A stretch of DNA of 64,000 nucleotides from Aspergillus flavus (GCF_009017415.1 NC_092407.1:3286001-3350000); one strand, 5' to 3'. Positions 34,468 to 46,611 are shown, counted from the stretch's first letter. Notes: generated from the letters alone by a model not told the origin. Made by a program: numbers and translations.

Positions 34468-36185
34468 ATGAGCCGTCCACGGAGAGACGATGTCTCTGCA
34501 ATTTTTGTCCATGCAGGAGCTGGGTTTCATAGTCCGCATAACGAAAAATTACATCTAGAAACATGTGAGAAGTGAGTTGGTGACCCCCACTGGCACCATC
34601 AGTTCCCTTTCTGATCGTGCAATACTCTGGCATGTCTAACCATCAGTAGCGCGGCGAAGGTGGCAATTCATATGCTCAAAAATGGTGGATCAGCTGTTGA
34701 TGCCGTCGAAATCGCCATTATGCTCCTGGAGGATTCCGAGATCACAAATGCAGGTTACGGCAGCAATCTAACCATAGATGGCACTGTTGAATGCGACGCT
34801 ACTATCGTAAACCACCTGGGCCGGAGTGGTGCGGCTGGCGCTGTATCTCGTACGTACTTGCTAGGAGAACTTGCTCCGCAATAGCTAGTGTCGAATACAC
34901 TGACATATACTTGTAGAAGTCAAGAATCCAATCTCATTGGCTCGGGTCGTTCTTGAGGCCTCAACAAGGCCGTTGACTTTGCAAAGAGTGCCTCCTAACT
35001 TCCTTGTGGGACAGGGCGCGACAAATTTTGCGTGGGAACAAGGCCTAATCGTGATGCCCCATGACGGTTTGATATCTGAAGAAGCAAGGGGGCGCTGGCT
35101 GCGCTGGCAACAGGACTTGGAAGCGGCCGAATTGAAGGAGGCGCAACAGCACCCAGCAAGATATGAGCGTCATAAGGCGTCCGTCCGTCGACCAGTGAGT
35201 GTCAATCCGACACACTTACTTTCTACACCAAGCAGCATACGACCTGCCTCGTCGCTTAGCTCCAGTCTAGGTGATACACGCCTCAGAGATTCCGGTAGCT
35301 CTTCACCAGTCGGTTCTAACGATACTCTCATGCCACCACCACGAGCCAGAGACACTGGCTATATGGATGGTATCATGTCTCAGACTCAGAAATCCAGCTC
35401 TATCCCAGGCAGTACGTCATTGGAGGCATCTCACGCTCTTGGACCCAAAATGGATGTCGAGACAACGCCCCCTTCTGTCGCCACGGATATCCACTACGCA
35501 AAGATGGATCAAATCAGCGATACTGTTGGTGCTATAGCAGTCGATTCACATGGTAATATCGCGGCAGGATCATCCTCCGGTGGCATTGGGATGAAACATA
35601 GTGGCCGTATTGGCCCTGCGGCACTCGTGGGTATCGGCACTGCCGTTATCCCAGTAGACCCCAACGATCCGGACCAAACATGCGTTGCTACAGTCACTTC
35701 AGGAACCGGCGAACACATTGCAACAAGTATGGCTGCTAGCACCTGTGCCTCACGCGTTTATTACAACCAACGAAAGTGCGAAGATGGTTCATTTGAGGAA
35801 GTCACGGAGGATGAAGCGCTGAGGGGAATGATAGCGTCCGAATTCATGGGTAATGGATAGGCCCTTGCATCCACCGTCTATATATGTAAAAGACTAACTC
35901 CCTCTTGCCTAGGCCATCCTGGAGTCAAAGACAGCCACTGTCGGGGTGCCATTGGAATAATGGCGGTCAAGAAAACAGTCGACGGAGTGTACCTGTGTTT
36001 TGGCCATAACACAGACTCTTTCGTAGGTAGCCCCAGTTAATCGTCGGATTTTATACTAAACGCTCTAAACCCAGGCACTTGCTTCAATGAGCAGCGAGGA
36101 CAAGAAACCGGTGTCTGTAATGTCACGCAGCAATGGAAATGGAAGTATCGCACAAGGTGGCCGCGCCTACCGATCCCGGAGGTAG
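34468..36185 (+). CDS. Taspase 1/threonine aspartase-like asparaginase-2 family Ntn hydrolase
   Basis: Five exons, 34468-34571, 34647-34849, 34917-35849, 35913-36022 and 36075-36185, give 486 residues; introns are 52-75 nt. The N-terminus IFVHAGAGFHSPHNEK fits the family. The precursor has KNGGSAVDAVE and the glycine-rich NAGYGSNLTIDGTVECDA. The predicted catalytic Thr305 follows Asp304 in SDTVGAIAVDSHGNIAAGSSSGG, where autoproteolysis would give alpha (304 residues) and beta (about 182) chains; TSGTGEHI also matches the family. A Ser/Pro-rich insert of about 120 residues (roughly 165-285) precedes the cleavage site, as in taspases. Taspase 1 in animals cuts after Asp in regulators; fungal substrates are unknown, and simple asparaginase activity is the main alternative. 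The last exon is Ser/Gly/Arg-rich. Confidence 0.88.
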
Positions 36186-36780
36186 GCTCGATGCACTTCA
36201 TGGTGCAAATTACTACCTCGACTGAGCTCATATGTTGTTAGGTACAAGGTACCCAGTACTACAGCATAGCCATTCACAACAGTAAGTCCTCTTATTATCC
36301 ATGTTTTAATGTATTTTGTGTATTATACAAATCGAAGTAAACACTACTTTTCAACCCGATTACAGGTGACTAATGTTGTTTGTCAAACTTTCTAACGTTA
36401 GATAGTGTCGTTGCTTTCCACGTGCCTTTGGCGATCAACCAACCGATGTAGGTAGGAAGCCGAGACGCGATGTTGACCAGAATCCTCAAGACTATGGAAC
36501 CCACTCTGTTTGCCTGTGTGGCGGGTGACTTCTTTCAAACTGTCTTACTCTCAGAAAAGGACACTTAGGGAATGTCGGAGTGTGTCGGCCGCAGTTTGTG
36601 ACTGCCTCTTGCACGTATCTGTAATAGGATACCAAATAGAAGCTGGATATGTTCCTTGTAACGCGACCTGCTAACATCGCCTGAGACCAAAGGTAGCAGA
36701 CACGTAACCTTAATAATCCTAACGTCTGTAACATGCCTTCACTATGAAGCAGAAAACATTGATTGGCAAGGAATAGGATG
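36186..36780. terminator. Convergent 3' spacer between taspase-like gene and tfb4
   Basis: A 595 bp spacer between converging genes. A minus-strand frame (36492-36893) overlaps the tfb4 3' end and has no family resemblance. Nothing else seen. Confidence 0.4.
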
Positions 36781-37988
36781 TCAGGGCCCCGGTGTAGGCG
36801 TAGGCGTAGGTGTAGCGGTACCCGACGGGCCGTTGACGCGCTTCTTTTTCTTCCTCTTTCGGGCGACCACGGCTGGCTTAGCGCCGTAATCACCTATTTC
36901 AAGATTTGTGCCACAGGTCAGGCAGGTGCCGTTATCCAGAGGCTCGCAGAAGATGCTCAGGCAGATAGAACAGACAAAACCGATATCAACAACCCGTCGG
37001 TGACAGAAGCAAGCCGCACGGAAGTCAACATCGACCCGCGTTGGAAGAACCAGATGTCTCCTCGATCGCTGGTCTGGCAGAAAAGCCATCATAAGATACT
37101 GCAATAGCCCTCGAGGCTCAGTCAACGACATATAAATACCCTTAGTAGCATCCGAAGCCTGTTGTAGAAACACCGCATCACCACTCAGTTTGCACACATC
37201 AATCGGAATATGAAGCCGCTGACAGGCAAAAATACTATTCATAATCGGTATATACTGATGCGCAGAATCACTGGCGCCGCTGACGGATACGATCAAGATC
37301 CGCGATTGCAACCCCTCTGTAGTGTCCGTCCCAGAAGCATGTCCACCACTAGGTGGACCACCACCCGACGTCTCAGCAGCCGTATCAGCCCCATGGGCCT
37401 CAGCCCACGCAATACTCCGCCGGTTGATATGGCTAAGAGCCAGCGTAAGCGCCCCTGCCATCATCGTCGAGTTGTTAGCTTTCACGTCCGGCCCGCTAGT
37501 TGACGCCATCAGTTCACGTAGATTATGCGTAACTTGCTCCTCCACGATCCGGAACGGTCGGTACTTGTTCACCTGTCCTGGTCCTTCCGTGGTATTATTA
37601 TTGGTCGACGACCCGTTCATCGAGACATCGCCATCGGCATCGTGAGATATCTTCGTGGCTGGGTTCTCGTGGGGATACAGCCACGCCGCCTTTTGGCTGT
37701 GGGAAGCTACCACGGCCACCTCGTTTGCATAGTTACAGGCTAGGTGAGCATTGAGGAAAACTAGGATGTTTGCGATCGCTTTGGAGAGCGGGAGGGAATC
37801 TTCAAGGAGGGCCCATGCGTGGGGGTTTGTGTCGAGGACGACGGTTAAGAGGGCGGGCGCAGGATCTTGAGGGTCATGATACATGAGCTAATGTCGTTTC
37901 TTGCAGAGCTATAGCTATTGTATAGCTTGAAATGGATCTTACCGCGTGCACTCGTCTCATAGTGCTCTGTCGCATCCACGGCGTTCAT
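36781..37988 (-). CDS. tfb4: TFIIH core subunit Tfb4 (p34)
   Basis: Two exons, 37988-37943 and 37865-36781, give 376 residues. The 77-nt intron has a GTAAGA donor; the only acceptor that keeps the frame is CTCAAG (AAG rather than CAG or TAG), joining TSAR to DPAPALLTVVLDTNPHAW. The von Willebrand A-like domain begins there and includes NEVAVVASHSQKAAWLYP and RILIVSVSGASDSAHQYIPIMNSIFACQ. The C-terminus has a C4 zinc-binding motif (ACFCHRR, then VCSICLSIFCEP and GTCLTCGTNLEI) and then a basic KRKKKKR tail with Thr-Pro repeats. With Tfb2, Ssl1, Tfb5 and XPB/XPD homologues it acts in RNA polymerase II start and nucleotide excision repair. The start exon is short, so I rate that junction below the rest. 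Confidence 0.92.
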
Positions 37989-38754
37989 GGTATGGTCTTG
38001 TCCGATGGTTTGTATAGATTCGTAAGAGATGAATAGAACATAACCTGATATTAAAAGACGATATGCGAAAGAGAGAGAAGCTCGAGCCAGGTAAAAAAAA
38101 ATATCAGTCAAGTCATAACATCATTAGACTTGCGATGGTGTCGGCGTTTGAAAAGACCGATGGTTTGGTTGTTTTCGATCCCAACCACCCGTCTCAGCCC
38201 AGGCAGTATCGGTTGGTTCGAACTGATACTTGACGCCGGGAGAAGTTGGGTAGTTGATCTCCGCTGGTCGACTGGAAGAGGAAGATATGGTTTGGGAGGC
38301 GGTAGCGTTATCAAAGCTTTAGCTCTATCTTGGGGTCATTCGCCGATGATTGCCGTACACGTGACTCAAGCTGAGGCATAAGCTCATTTCATATACTATA
38401 ATATATCGAGCCACATTCAAGAACGCTACAGTTGGATTTCAGCTGACATAATTTGATCTTTGGCGCGTGGTACGAAACTAGTATATCTACGGCTGGTAAT
38501 AGAGGCAGGTGAATATATAATCAACTGTGGCTAAGTGTCCAAAGCAGCTTATTCTCCTGTCTTTTTGTTGAAGATCTGTGATTAGAAGAGAGTATGAATT
38601 TTCAAAATATCATGTTGAGTAATCTTTTCCGTAAAGATTTCCAAGAGTGGCCAAGTGCGACTCAACATCTATATCTCATTAAATTGCAAATATGGTATAG
38701 AAACTATGCCTTCGGCTTGATGACATGTTGAATTGCCTATGGAATGGCAGACGG
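37989..38754. other. Intergenic region between tfb4 5' end and gde1 3' end
   Basis: About 770 bp between genes on the same strand (minus). It holds the tfb4 promoter and the gde1 terminator. A CACGTG occurs near 38359. Short frames such as 38130-38381 have no family resemblance. Confidence 0.45.
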
Positions 38755-41700
38755 TCAAATGACAGCGTCCGGCTTTACGTGAAGGTGGTCCTGTTTCTGT
38801 TCCGCTTGGTTCAGGATGGGTATCTGAAGAGTATCTTTCAGCGCAACTGGGGTAGGTTGGACGAGTGGGCTGCGTTGAGGAGTGACCGTATTGCTCTGAT
38901 GCTCTGTAAGACCTTTGCGGATGGCAAGGACAGAGTCGACAATAACCGCGTCAATACCTTCGGACACTTGGCGCTGTGAAAATATTAGCCAAACCTAACA
39001 TACAAGCTAACGATTGGACACACTGACCTTAACATTCGCAGGATCGTTGTTCAAAGTCCCATAAGAGACGCAAACCAGACCAGACTCTTTCACGACTCGG
39101 ACCAGTCGCGGACAGAGTACCAATGGTTCGGCCTGGGAGACAACACCAAGCAGGTTCCACCTGGACGCAAACCGAACTCCCTCCTGCAGACTGCTGGCAC
39201 GGATATCACCAACAGGGGAGGCTCCAGAATCCGTCAAGAAGAGCACCGGGATAGAGGGCTGTTTGAAGGAAAGCAACAGGCAGATGTCAGGGTTGAAACT
39301 CGAGAAGATCATGTTGCGGCCTTGACCTAATTCGTACGCCTGGGTAAGAACTGTATCCACGAAAGAGTTCAGTTCCACCGCGTAAGTATCCATCTCCTCT
39401 TCCTCACTTTCATGGAGCATGGGATATTCTGGCGATCTCAGTCAGATCGTCTCGTAGCTGTTCTAGGGAGGGCTATATAACTCACTCAGTTCAATATTGA
39501 ATCCAACAGATTTGGGAAGCTTCTTAAAAAGCTCTTCCAGTGTGGCAAATGGTGCCTGGATGTGATTGCCTCGAGTATTTCCTTTAAAGCCTTTCTTCTT
39601 GAAATCACGAGTGTGCTTGATCTTCTCGTTTAGTTCCGAAGGGTCATATTCAGAACCACCGACAGACATTGAGCGTTGACGAGGAGCATAAGTGATTGCA
39701 TCCTTTCCTAGAGCATCAAGCGCCTGCGATGGGGAGCCGGATCGGCGAGACGAGCCACTGTCACCCAGCTGAAGAAATTGCTCCAATGTGAGAGTATGGA
39801 CAGGCGCGTCAATTCCTGTTTCACTGACGAGAAAATCGTGGTAAATAACCGGAACATGATCCTTGGTCAGCTGTACATCGAATTCGACATAAGATGCGCC
39901 AAGGTTCGCGGCTGCAATGAACGATTGGACTGTATTTTCACCTAGCTGCAACGAATTGCGGGTGGCCATATTCTTGCCCAAGCCACGATGTCCAATGACC
40001 ATGGTCGAGCTCATACTCTTCCAATATGTCTGGTCACCGGTGATGGTCATGTTCGGGTGCTTGAAAGGCGTGACTATGAGGAAGTTGAATGTGACCGTGC
40101 CGATGACTTCTAGGGTGTTTGCAGCCACAATAGGCACAGTCGAATCACCCTTCAGGTTGATGCGATTGGAACCTACGCTTTGCTTAATGCTGGAGAGCAA
40201 CGCCACACCACGCCCAACCACCTGGTCTTTCGAGCCAGCATAGGTCGGGACGAGGTCGAATAGAAGTCTGACTTTTGTCGCATCGGCAGTATGGAAAACG
40301 ATGGGCTCCGTCGAGATATTGTCTTGCACAGGCAAATCGATGATCTCGGGTTCTCCATGAGCCCCATTGGCAGAAACAACGATGGACAATGCAGTATCAA
40401 GCTGGGTGGAATGAGCGTTCTCCATTGGGATACGATCAAGGTTAACTGCTTCCACAGGCCTGTGCATATCCATGGTACCCAGGCTCACCAGGATCATGGC
40501 CTCGTCGGTAAGATACCTGTGTCCAAAAGATTTAACAGGTTCAACATCCCGCGTGCTAGAACTCCCGGAGGGCGTGCTGGTATTAGATCTTCGCTCGATC
40601 AAAGAGGATGGGGCTGGAGGAGACGAGGAAGCTACAGGAATCGGTATCACAGGCTCAGCTTCCGTGACTTCAGGCTCAGGCGTAAGCTCAGCAAGACGTC
40701 GAGCGATGTCAAGGTGGCCTCTCAACGCCGCATGCTCCTTCGCAGTCCACCCGGAGGAGTCAGCTTTTTCAAGGTTGGCACCAGCTTCAATCAGCAGGTT
40801 TACAACGCTCAAAGATCCATCAACACTCGCAATGAAGAGTGGGGTCCAAGAGTACGTATGCTCAGCCAATTCAGTATCCGCCTTCTGGTCATCGCTGCCC
40901 TCTAACAAGATCTTGGCACACATATGATGTCCAAATCGGGCTGCAACATGTAACGCGGTTTCGCCTTGCTCATCCTGGTAGTTGATATCAACTCCTGCAT
41001 CTACCAAAAGCTTGACGATATCAACAAAGTTTGCTTTTGTGGCCATCGCAAGTACTGCGCTTGATTTGGAGACCTGTTTCCGGGTGGTCGATTTCTCCAG
41101 ACTGGCATCCCGCCAGTTCTCAGCATCTAGAAGGGTGCGTGTAGTTAATGGGTGGCCACCAACCACACTCAGATGCAGAGGGGCCCAACCATCATTATCC
41201 TGCCAGTGCGGCCCATCGATGCCCCCAGAAACGTCAAACATATCCCATGCCTGCAGGTGCTCAATGATGACTTCACAAACAACTCTGAACCCATACTGAG
41301 CAGCATAATGCAATGGGGTACGACCTGAGATATCCTTGGAAAGCAAAGCAGATCGTTGCTCTCGCCGGAGCTGGTCTAGCAGGTACTGTAGAAGCGACAC
41401 TGACGGATCTGATCTATCCAAATGCTGAGGGTGATCCGACTCCTTCACTACATTCCGAGGAGGCTGCAATGTTGGCAGGGCAGCGGGTGTAATGTAGTTG
41501 GAGGTTTCGAGGGGGAAGTCCAGAACCATTGAGGCGGACTCCTCCGAGTCAGTCGTAGACTGCGCCCGACCGATCGAGATCACTAATCTGTGAATGCAGT
41601 TACGCTTGTTGATATCATCTTCATCATCGAGGCTATCCATTCGGCCGAGTAGAACGGAAATGCAAGATTTCGAGTGGTAGTAAATAGACCGCTGCAAAAG

Positions 41701-42504
41701 GCTCTCGAGGACTTTTGGGAAAATGTTCCCTCCAAGGTTGTCCGTAGAAGTTTTGAGGTCCTCCAGCAACTCCAGGAGGACGTGTGTGTCATCTTTGCGT
41801 AACGCTTCGTCAACAGCAACAAGCAAACTCGAGGGCAGGTTCAAGTGCGGGCGAGCTGGACCTCTCTTCAATGAGAGGGAAGAGCGAGTGGAACTAGCAT
41901 CGTCCGAGACCTTCTGCTCACCAAGTACCGAAAGCCAGTCATTGATTTTCTTCAATGACTCGGTGACTCGCGCATTCGAGGCGAACGGGGATGGATCGAC
42001 TTTCGTCTCTAGATAAGTCCGCTGCGCATGGACGCCTACTTTCTTATCAAGTTTCTTGGTGATTTTGATAAACCCACGGCGATTGACTTCGCCATACCAC
42101 TGCAATTTCCGCAGCTGGCCACGCAGCTCAAGCAAGGCGGCCAAAAGGTCCTCAACCTCTTCCGAGTCAAGACGGTGGCCAGCATCCAAGGATTGGCCAT
42201 ACCGTTCCTCTAGCAACTTGAGGCGGCGAGCAAAATCCGAGTACTTCTTGTTATAGAAGTAGTCGACATCCTCGAGATTTCGATCGAGGGAGTAAAAGAA
42301 TCCTAAGGGGTCATGTCAGGAAGACCGCTCCGCGGTCCAGATACGTGGAAATCAAAGAAACGGCTCACCGGCAAGATCTGCCTCATGGCCAGCCTTCACA
42401 TCTTCTGCCGCCGACTTGATGAGTTTCTTCAACGCCTTGTACTTGATGTAGGAGGAGCTCCACTCAGGAACGACGTTCCTTGGAAGATTGCGTCCAAACT
42501 TCAT
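38755..42504 (-). CDS. gde1: Glycerophosphocholine phosphodiesterase Gde1 (SPX-ankyrin-GDPD)
   Basis: Four exons, 42504-42369, 42302-39486, 39428-39028 and 38973-38755, give about 1190 residues; introns are 66, 57 and 54 nt. The N-terminus MKFGRNLPRNVVPEWSSSYI opens an SPX domain (to about 165), which senses inositol pyrophosphates in phosphate signalling. Ankyrin repeats lie at about 365-585 (SGRTPLHYAAQ, GWAPLHLSVVGGH, GETALHVAARFGH, SWTPLFIASVDG, GWTAKEHAALRGH). The GDPD domain begins near 813 with VIGHRGLGKN, then GENTVQSF, EFDVQLTKDHVPVIYHDF, and FNIELKYPML, which is split by an intron. Yeast Gde1 cuts glycerophosphocholine to choline and glycerol-3-phosphate in the cytosol, and is part of the phosphate-starvation response. 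The related Pho81/Nuc-2 has the same domain order but this is a better match to Gde1 in the GDPD part. Confidence 0.93.
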
Positions 42505-42911
42505 TTTGTGGTTGTCTTCTGACAGTCACAATGGGTATATTCTGTATCAAGGAAAATGAGCGGGCTGTATGCTCCTCTCGATAACAGTGTCTCAAGCTTT
42601 TTTTACACAATCCCTCCCAGTCGCCGGCTTGAGACGAAGAAAGTATAGACAAGTGGCGGAATAGATCAAGAACTAGAGGCGGGTTCGAAAAGGACAAAGG
42701 AAAAGGACAGTTGAAACTTCGAATGCGGCAGCACCATGTGTCAGTTTACAAAGAAGCCATTGCGCAAGATGTCTGTCTTTGTGCCAAGGTGGAAAAGGCT
42801 CTCACGGATAAAGAAAGTAAAGGAGGATGTTGAAACGTGTAGGTGGCAGTACGCGCAAAGATATGGAAGAGCGGAGTGTCCAAAATGATACTATAGCGTG
42901 GGCGGAGTCAG

Positions 42912-42917
42912 CACGTG
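42912..42917. promoter_or_regulatory. CACGTG E-box upstream of gde1 (possible phosphate-regulator site)
   Basis: The hexamer lies 408 bp before the gde1 start. CACGTG is the core bound by Pho4/NUC-1 (PalcA-type) bHLH factors, and yeast GDE1 is a phosphate-regulated gene. A hexamer is expected many times in 64 kb by chance and others occur in this window, so this is a weak prediction supported only by gene identity. Confidence 0.35.
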
Positions 42918-44599
42918 AAAAGCTCAACCAGTCAGGAAAAATTGCGGTGAGAGACGCCGATAGTACGGAGAGAATGCGCAGTAAGGGGAGCTCGGATACG
43001 GTGAATAAAAATGAATAAAAAAATGAATGAAAGAAAAAAGGATTTGACTTTTTTTACTTGGAGGGAGGTCAAGGTATACTAAGCCCGACATCCACCAAGT
43101 GGATCTCAGAGAGGCTCAACGACAGGGCACATGGAGGAAACAGAGGGCTAATACCTTCGGAAATAGTGGTAAAGGAACCAGGGAACGACAGAACAGAAGT
43201 GGCAACAGGAGCAATAACGAGTGAGATGCGCCAAACAGAGCACACGCTATGGAAGGCGGAACGTTTGAACCTGAATCTTCAGGATAAAGAATAAATGGAG
43301 CTCCGCGAATTAATGCTCGGCGTGCAAGGCGGGCGATCTCTGATTTGCTCGCGCCACGCTGTTTGTTCCGGGGGATTTGAAAAACTGTACCTTACAGATG
43401 GGTAGAATGCGGGAAGAGACGGTAGGGTTAATTTCAACGCTTGCCCTCAGCCTCCGTATCTTGTAGTAAGTAGAACGGTCGTAGGTGAATGCAACTTAAT
43501 TCAGAGAATCCCGGTCGCAAAGGACATAACAAAGGGAATGTGTCAGAGCCAATTACTTATATGTGGGTTTGTGAAGAGTTTGTCAAGATCCCCCAATTCC
43601 GGATCGCCACCGCTATATATAGTCTCCAACGGCCTCCAGGGCTTATTCCGTATAATAATGAATTAAACAATAAAGGCTTCCCTCCATGATCCATACCCCC
43701 GGGGACGGCAGAGGGGCCGTGGAGCTTCGGAGAAGACAAGAGACATCAAGACAGCATCCCATTTGCCCAAGGTGGTCGAGACTTGGATCCGAGCTTTCCA
43801 CAGGCCAAATCAGAGTTCGTGTTGCATACCGCCGGTGGAACTCAGTTGGTCAATCTCTTTCATTCCCCATCACCAGCTCGGTGCCCTGATCCTCAGAACA
43901 AAATGATGAGTTAACAAGGGTGGGGACACTGTCGTGTTCCATTTCCATTTCGAATTTCTGCCCCTTCTCGTGCGTTTCCCTGCATGTCACATGCCCTTCC
44001 TTACCCCTTTAACGAAACCAAGAGGCATGGAGGAGTCAGCAAGGGATCAAGAGACTCCGGGGAAAGAAAAGAGTTATAGAGCAATGTTCGAAAATAGGGT
44101 TCTTCTGGATAAGTTCTTCCCCCTTGCTTTGTTCTTGGTGCGGAGTAAAAGAGTTGGTCCCTTTGGTCTTGTTGTCAAGTATCGTCCACTTTGATTACTA
44201 TGTTGTACGGATTCACAAAATGTGCCTAGATCCACAACCCAAAGTAGGGCAAACATAATACTGGAACTTTATAGGAGCTAGTATTCAGCACAGTACTACT
44301 AGTAGTAAGCTATGGACGAGACTATTTTTGAGAACATCAAGCCAAATCAATTAATCGCTTCTTCGTACATTATTGCTGCTGTGTCAATTTCTGCCACACT
44401 CCATCTAGAGTATTATTTCCTACCTCACATGAACAAACAGCCACCAGCTCGATGCATCGCTCGTCACAGTGCCAATTGAATTTCTAGTTTGATCACCGGC
44501 ATTCTTTCCTTTACTTTCAGAAGCCAACCCCACCGACAATGGGGATTTAAAGTACGAGATGTCGGTATGACCAGTAAACCGACACAGCGGACCACCCTG

Positions 44600-44623
44600 A
44601 TTGGCCAACCTCCACTCTATAAG
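44600..44623 (+). promoter_or_regulatory. Promoter-like inverted CCAAT + TATAAG pair
   Basis: ATTGG (CCAAT on the minus strand) at 44600-44604 is followed by TATAAG at 44618-44623 and then a TC-rich stretch (about 44640-44720). The nearest recognised start codon downstream on the plus strand is at 45392. It could be a distal promoter with a long leader for that gene, or drive a non-coding transcript; it may also be chance. Confidence 0.3.
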
Positions 44624-45391
44624 AGTCGAACTATTTGCCCACCATCGTCAATCGTTCCTCTCCTAACGCACCTATTGTGTAGCTTCCTTGTTCTAGACTA
44701 ACCGCTATCATTCTTCCTCCCAACGTTCCATTCAGCTGATCATGCCGGACTTTATCTACCAAAATAACCACCGACTGGCGTCATAATAGACACCGGTACT
44801 ACTAAATTCTACTTCCCCACTTTACCGATACCTGGTGATAATCATATTCCCTGCTTTCACTCTATCTCGGCACATGGTACAGTACATACATACTATAACC
44901 TGAAACTTGTTTCACCAATCCACACACAAAGTACGGTAAGTGCAAAGGTACATGGTGGGGGTTGCGTTTAACTCAATAATGCATGGGTAAGACTGATAGG
45001 AGCACATCATCGCTCATGATCATCCCCGCTCGCCGACTCTGACGTCGGTTTGCAGCGTCAGCCGTGACCGAGATGAGGGGCTCGGTTATCGAATTAATCT
45101 ATTGAATTTCAGCGTTTTTGAAGTACTAGACTTCATTTTCCTATATAGCTCAAGGACTCAGAGTCTCTAATACAAAAAATAGCTAAGTAATGTAGATAAT
45201 ACCAATAACAAGAAGAACCCTCCGATAAGTAGTAGTAGAACGGAACTAAAATCCCAAATAAACAAGGATGTAAGCACTATACATAAATGAATTAACTCCT
45301 ATCAAACCTCGCCCAAACCCCAACATACCTAAACCACCCACCCTCCAAGACCAAAAAATAAAAGCCACAAAAAAAACACTACACAAATAAG

Positions 45392-46191
45392 ATGGAAACC
45401 TCACCACCACCCTATCCAGGCCCACCCGAACAAACCCCCGTAGTACATGTACGTCCTCTAACCCACGCATCTCATCCCCGAAAACCCAAGTAAAACCAAA
45501 CCTAACACACACCTTCGAAACCAAACAATAGACAATAAAAACCACCACCACACAGCCCGAGGACCCAGACCTCGAAACCCACATCCACCCCCATACCCTC
45601 CTCGTCAGCATCACCCGCAAAGACGCCCAGATCCTCCCCACGGTCCTCCACTACTGGAACCACGACTCGTCCATCGCTATCTTAACGAAGCTCACCGCGG
45701 CCCAATTAGACCATATTCGCGGATTTAAAGAGGTAGGGACTTTTCCTCCGCCTGTAGAGGGCGTCTGTGATTCTCTTGCTCTGCATCGTTGTTTTGCATC
45801 CCTGGTTGAGGGGAAGGGGAATCGGGAGGCTGTTGATGAAGTTATCTCTCAGTTGAGAGGTAGTGGTGATATTACTTCAAGTAAGGATTGTGAGGTTGAG
45901 TTTTGCGTCTTTGTCATCACGGTGTTTGGGGTCAAGTCGGAGGGCTTGTTGACGGGTGGGTTGGCGCCCGTTTGGAAGTGGGCGAAGCCTGAGAGTGTTT
46001 ATTATCCGAGGACGGGCTTTTGGGAGGCGGAGGTGGAGTCGGTTCTTGCTGATGCTGAGTGGATGGCGGGGAGAGGGTTGCAATTGTTGATGCAGGGTGT
46101 TTCGGAGGAGACGAAGCAGGAATTGAGACGTGCTAGGAGTAAAATTACGAGTATCGATTGGGATATAGACTGTTTGGGATTCTTGAGATAA
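45392..46191 (+). CDS. Uncharacterised 230-residue protein
   Basis: I do not recognise this family. Model: exon 1 at 45392-45448 (METSPPPYPGPPEQTPVVH), a 107-nt intron with strong GTACGT donor and CACAG acceptor, then exon 2 at 45556-46191, phase 0. The product has a Pro-rich N-terminus, then a charged, mixed region (LVSITRKDAQILPTVLHYWNHDSS). An aromatic-rich stretch (GGLAPVWKWAKPESVYYPRTGFWEAEVES) and a helical, charged C-terminus follow. No signal peptide, membrane helix or zinc motif is obvious. Exon 2 is open for 636 nt, which is unlikely by chance, but the exon-1 join rests only on splice consensus and phase. Composition changes sharply near 45,730: codons end mostly in C before it and in T or G after it. 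Confidence 0.55.
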
Positions 46192-46611
46192 TAGCAGTGG
46201 ATAGCGGCATGGCAAGTGAGTAGGGGAAAAATTTTTTAGTTGACAACTCATATCAAAACTGTATCAGTAATGTTCTAGATAACCCACGGAGAATACATCA
46301 CAAACATAAGTCATCCTGGTCCATGAGTGGCCCGGTAAAGCGCATATGCCCTGATGACCAAACTGAAAATGACATCGAGCCCGTTCCTAGCCCTCATAAA
46401 CCGGGTAAATCATAAGATAACAGAATGGAAAATAGGAAGAAGCTGCCTGCAAAAGCTACAAAGGACAAGCAACGCCGATACGCAGGCCAGAAAAACAAGA
46501 ACACCATAGCAAATCATCCCTAGCCCACGCCTGAATAAAACAATCAATCGCTAACAAGCAAGAAATAGGATAGACTGGGAACCTATATGGAACTAAAATA
46601 GATCGAAAACA
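46192..46611. terminator. Convergent 3' spacer between the 230-residue gene and the UNC-45-like gene
   Basis: A 420 bp AT-rich spacer between converging genes with no other visible feature. Confidence 0.4.

Larger units (their letters stand above)
42505..45391. other. Long gene-poor region upstream of gde1 and the 230-residue gene
   Basis: About 2.9 kb between divergent start codons. The gde1 half (42,500-43,300) is purine-rich on the plus strand, so it is CT-rich on the gde1 strand, as in a leader or promoter. A CACGTG at 42912-42917, a promoter-like ATTGG + TATAAG pair at 44600-44623 and a 14 bp palindrome at 44294-44307 are listed separately. Open frames here (for example 42827-43018, 43058-43294, 43934-44194) are short with no recognisable family. 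Confidence 0.4.

Noticed and set aside
36492..36893. 133-residue minus-strand frame near the tfb4 3' end
   Set aside because: It overlaps the tfb4 coding sequence in another frame and has no family match.
42827..43294. Short plus-strand frames rich in Lys, Arg and Glu upstream of gde1
   Set aside because: They reflect the purine-rich antisense of the gde1 leader region, not a protein pattern.
45246..45641. 131-residue minus-strand frame opposite the 230-residue gene
   Set aside because: Val/Gly/Phe-rich product fits an antisense shadow of C-rich coding sequence on the plus strand.
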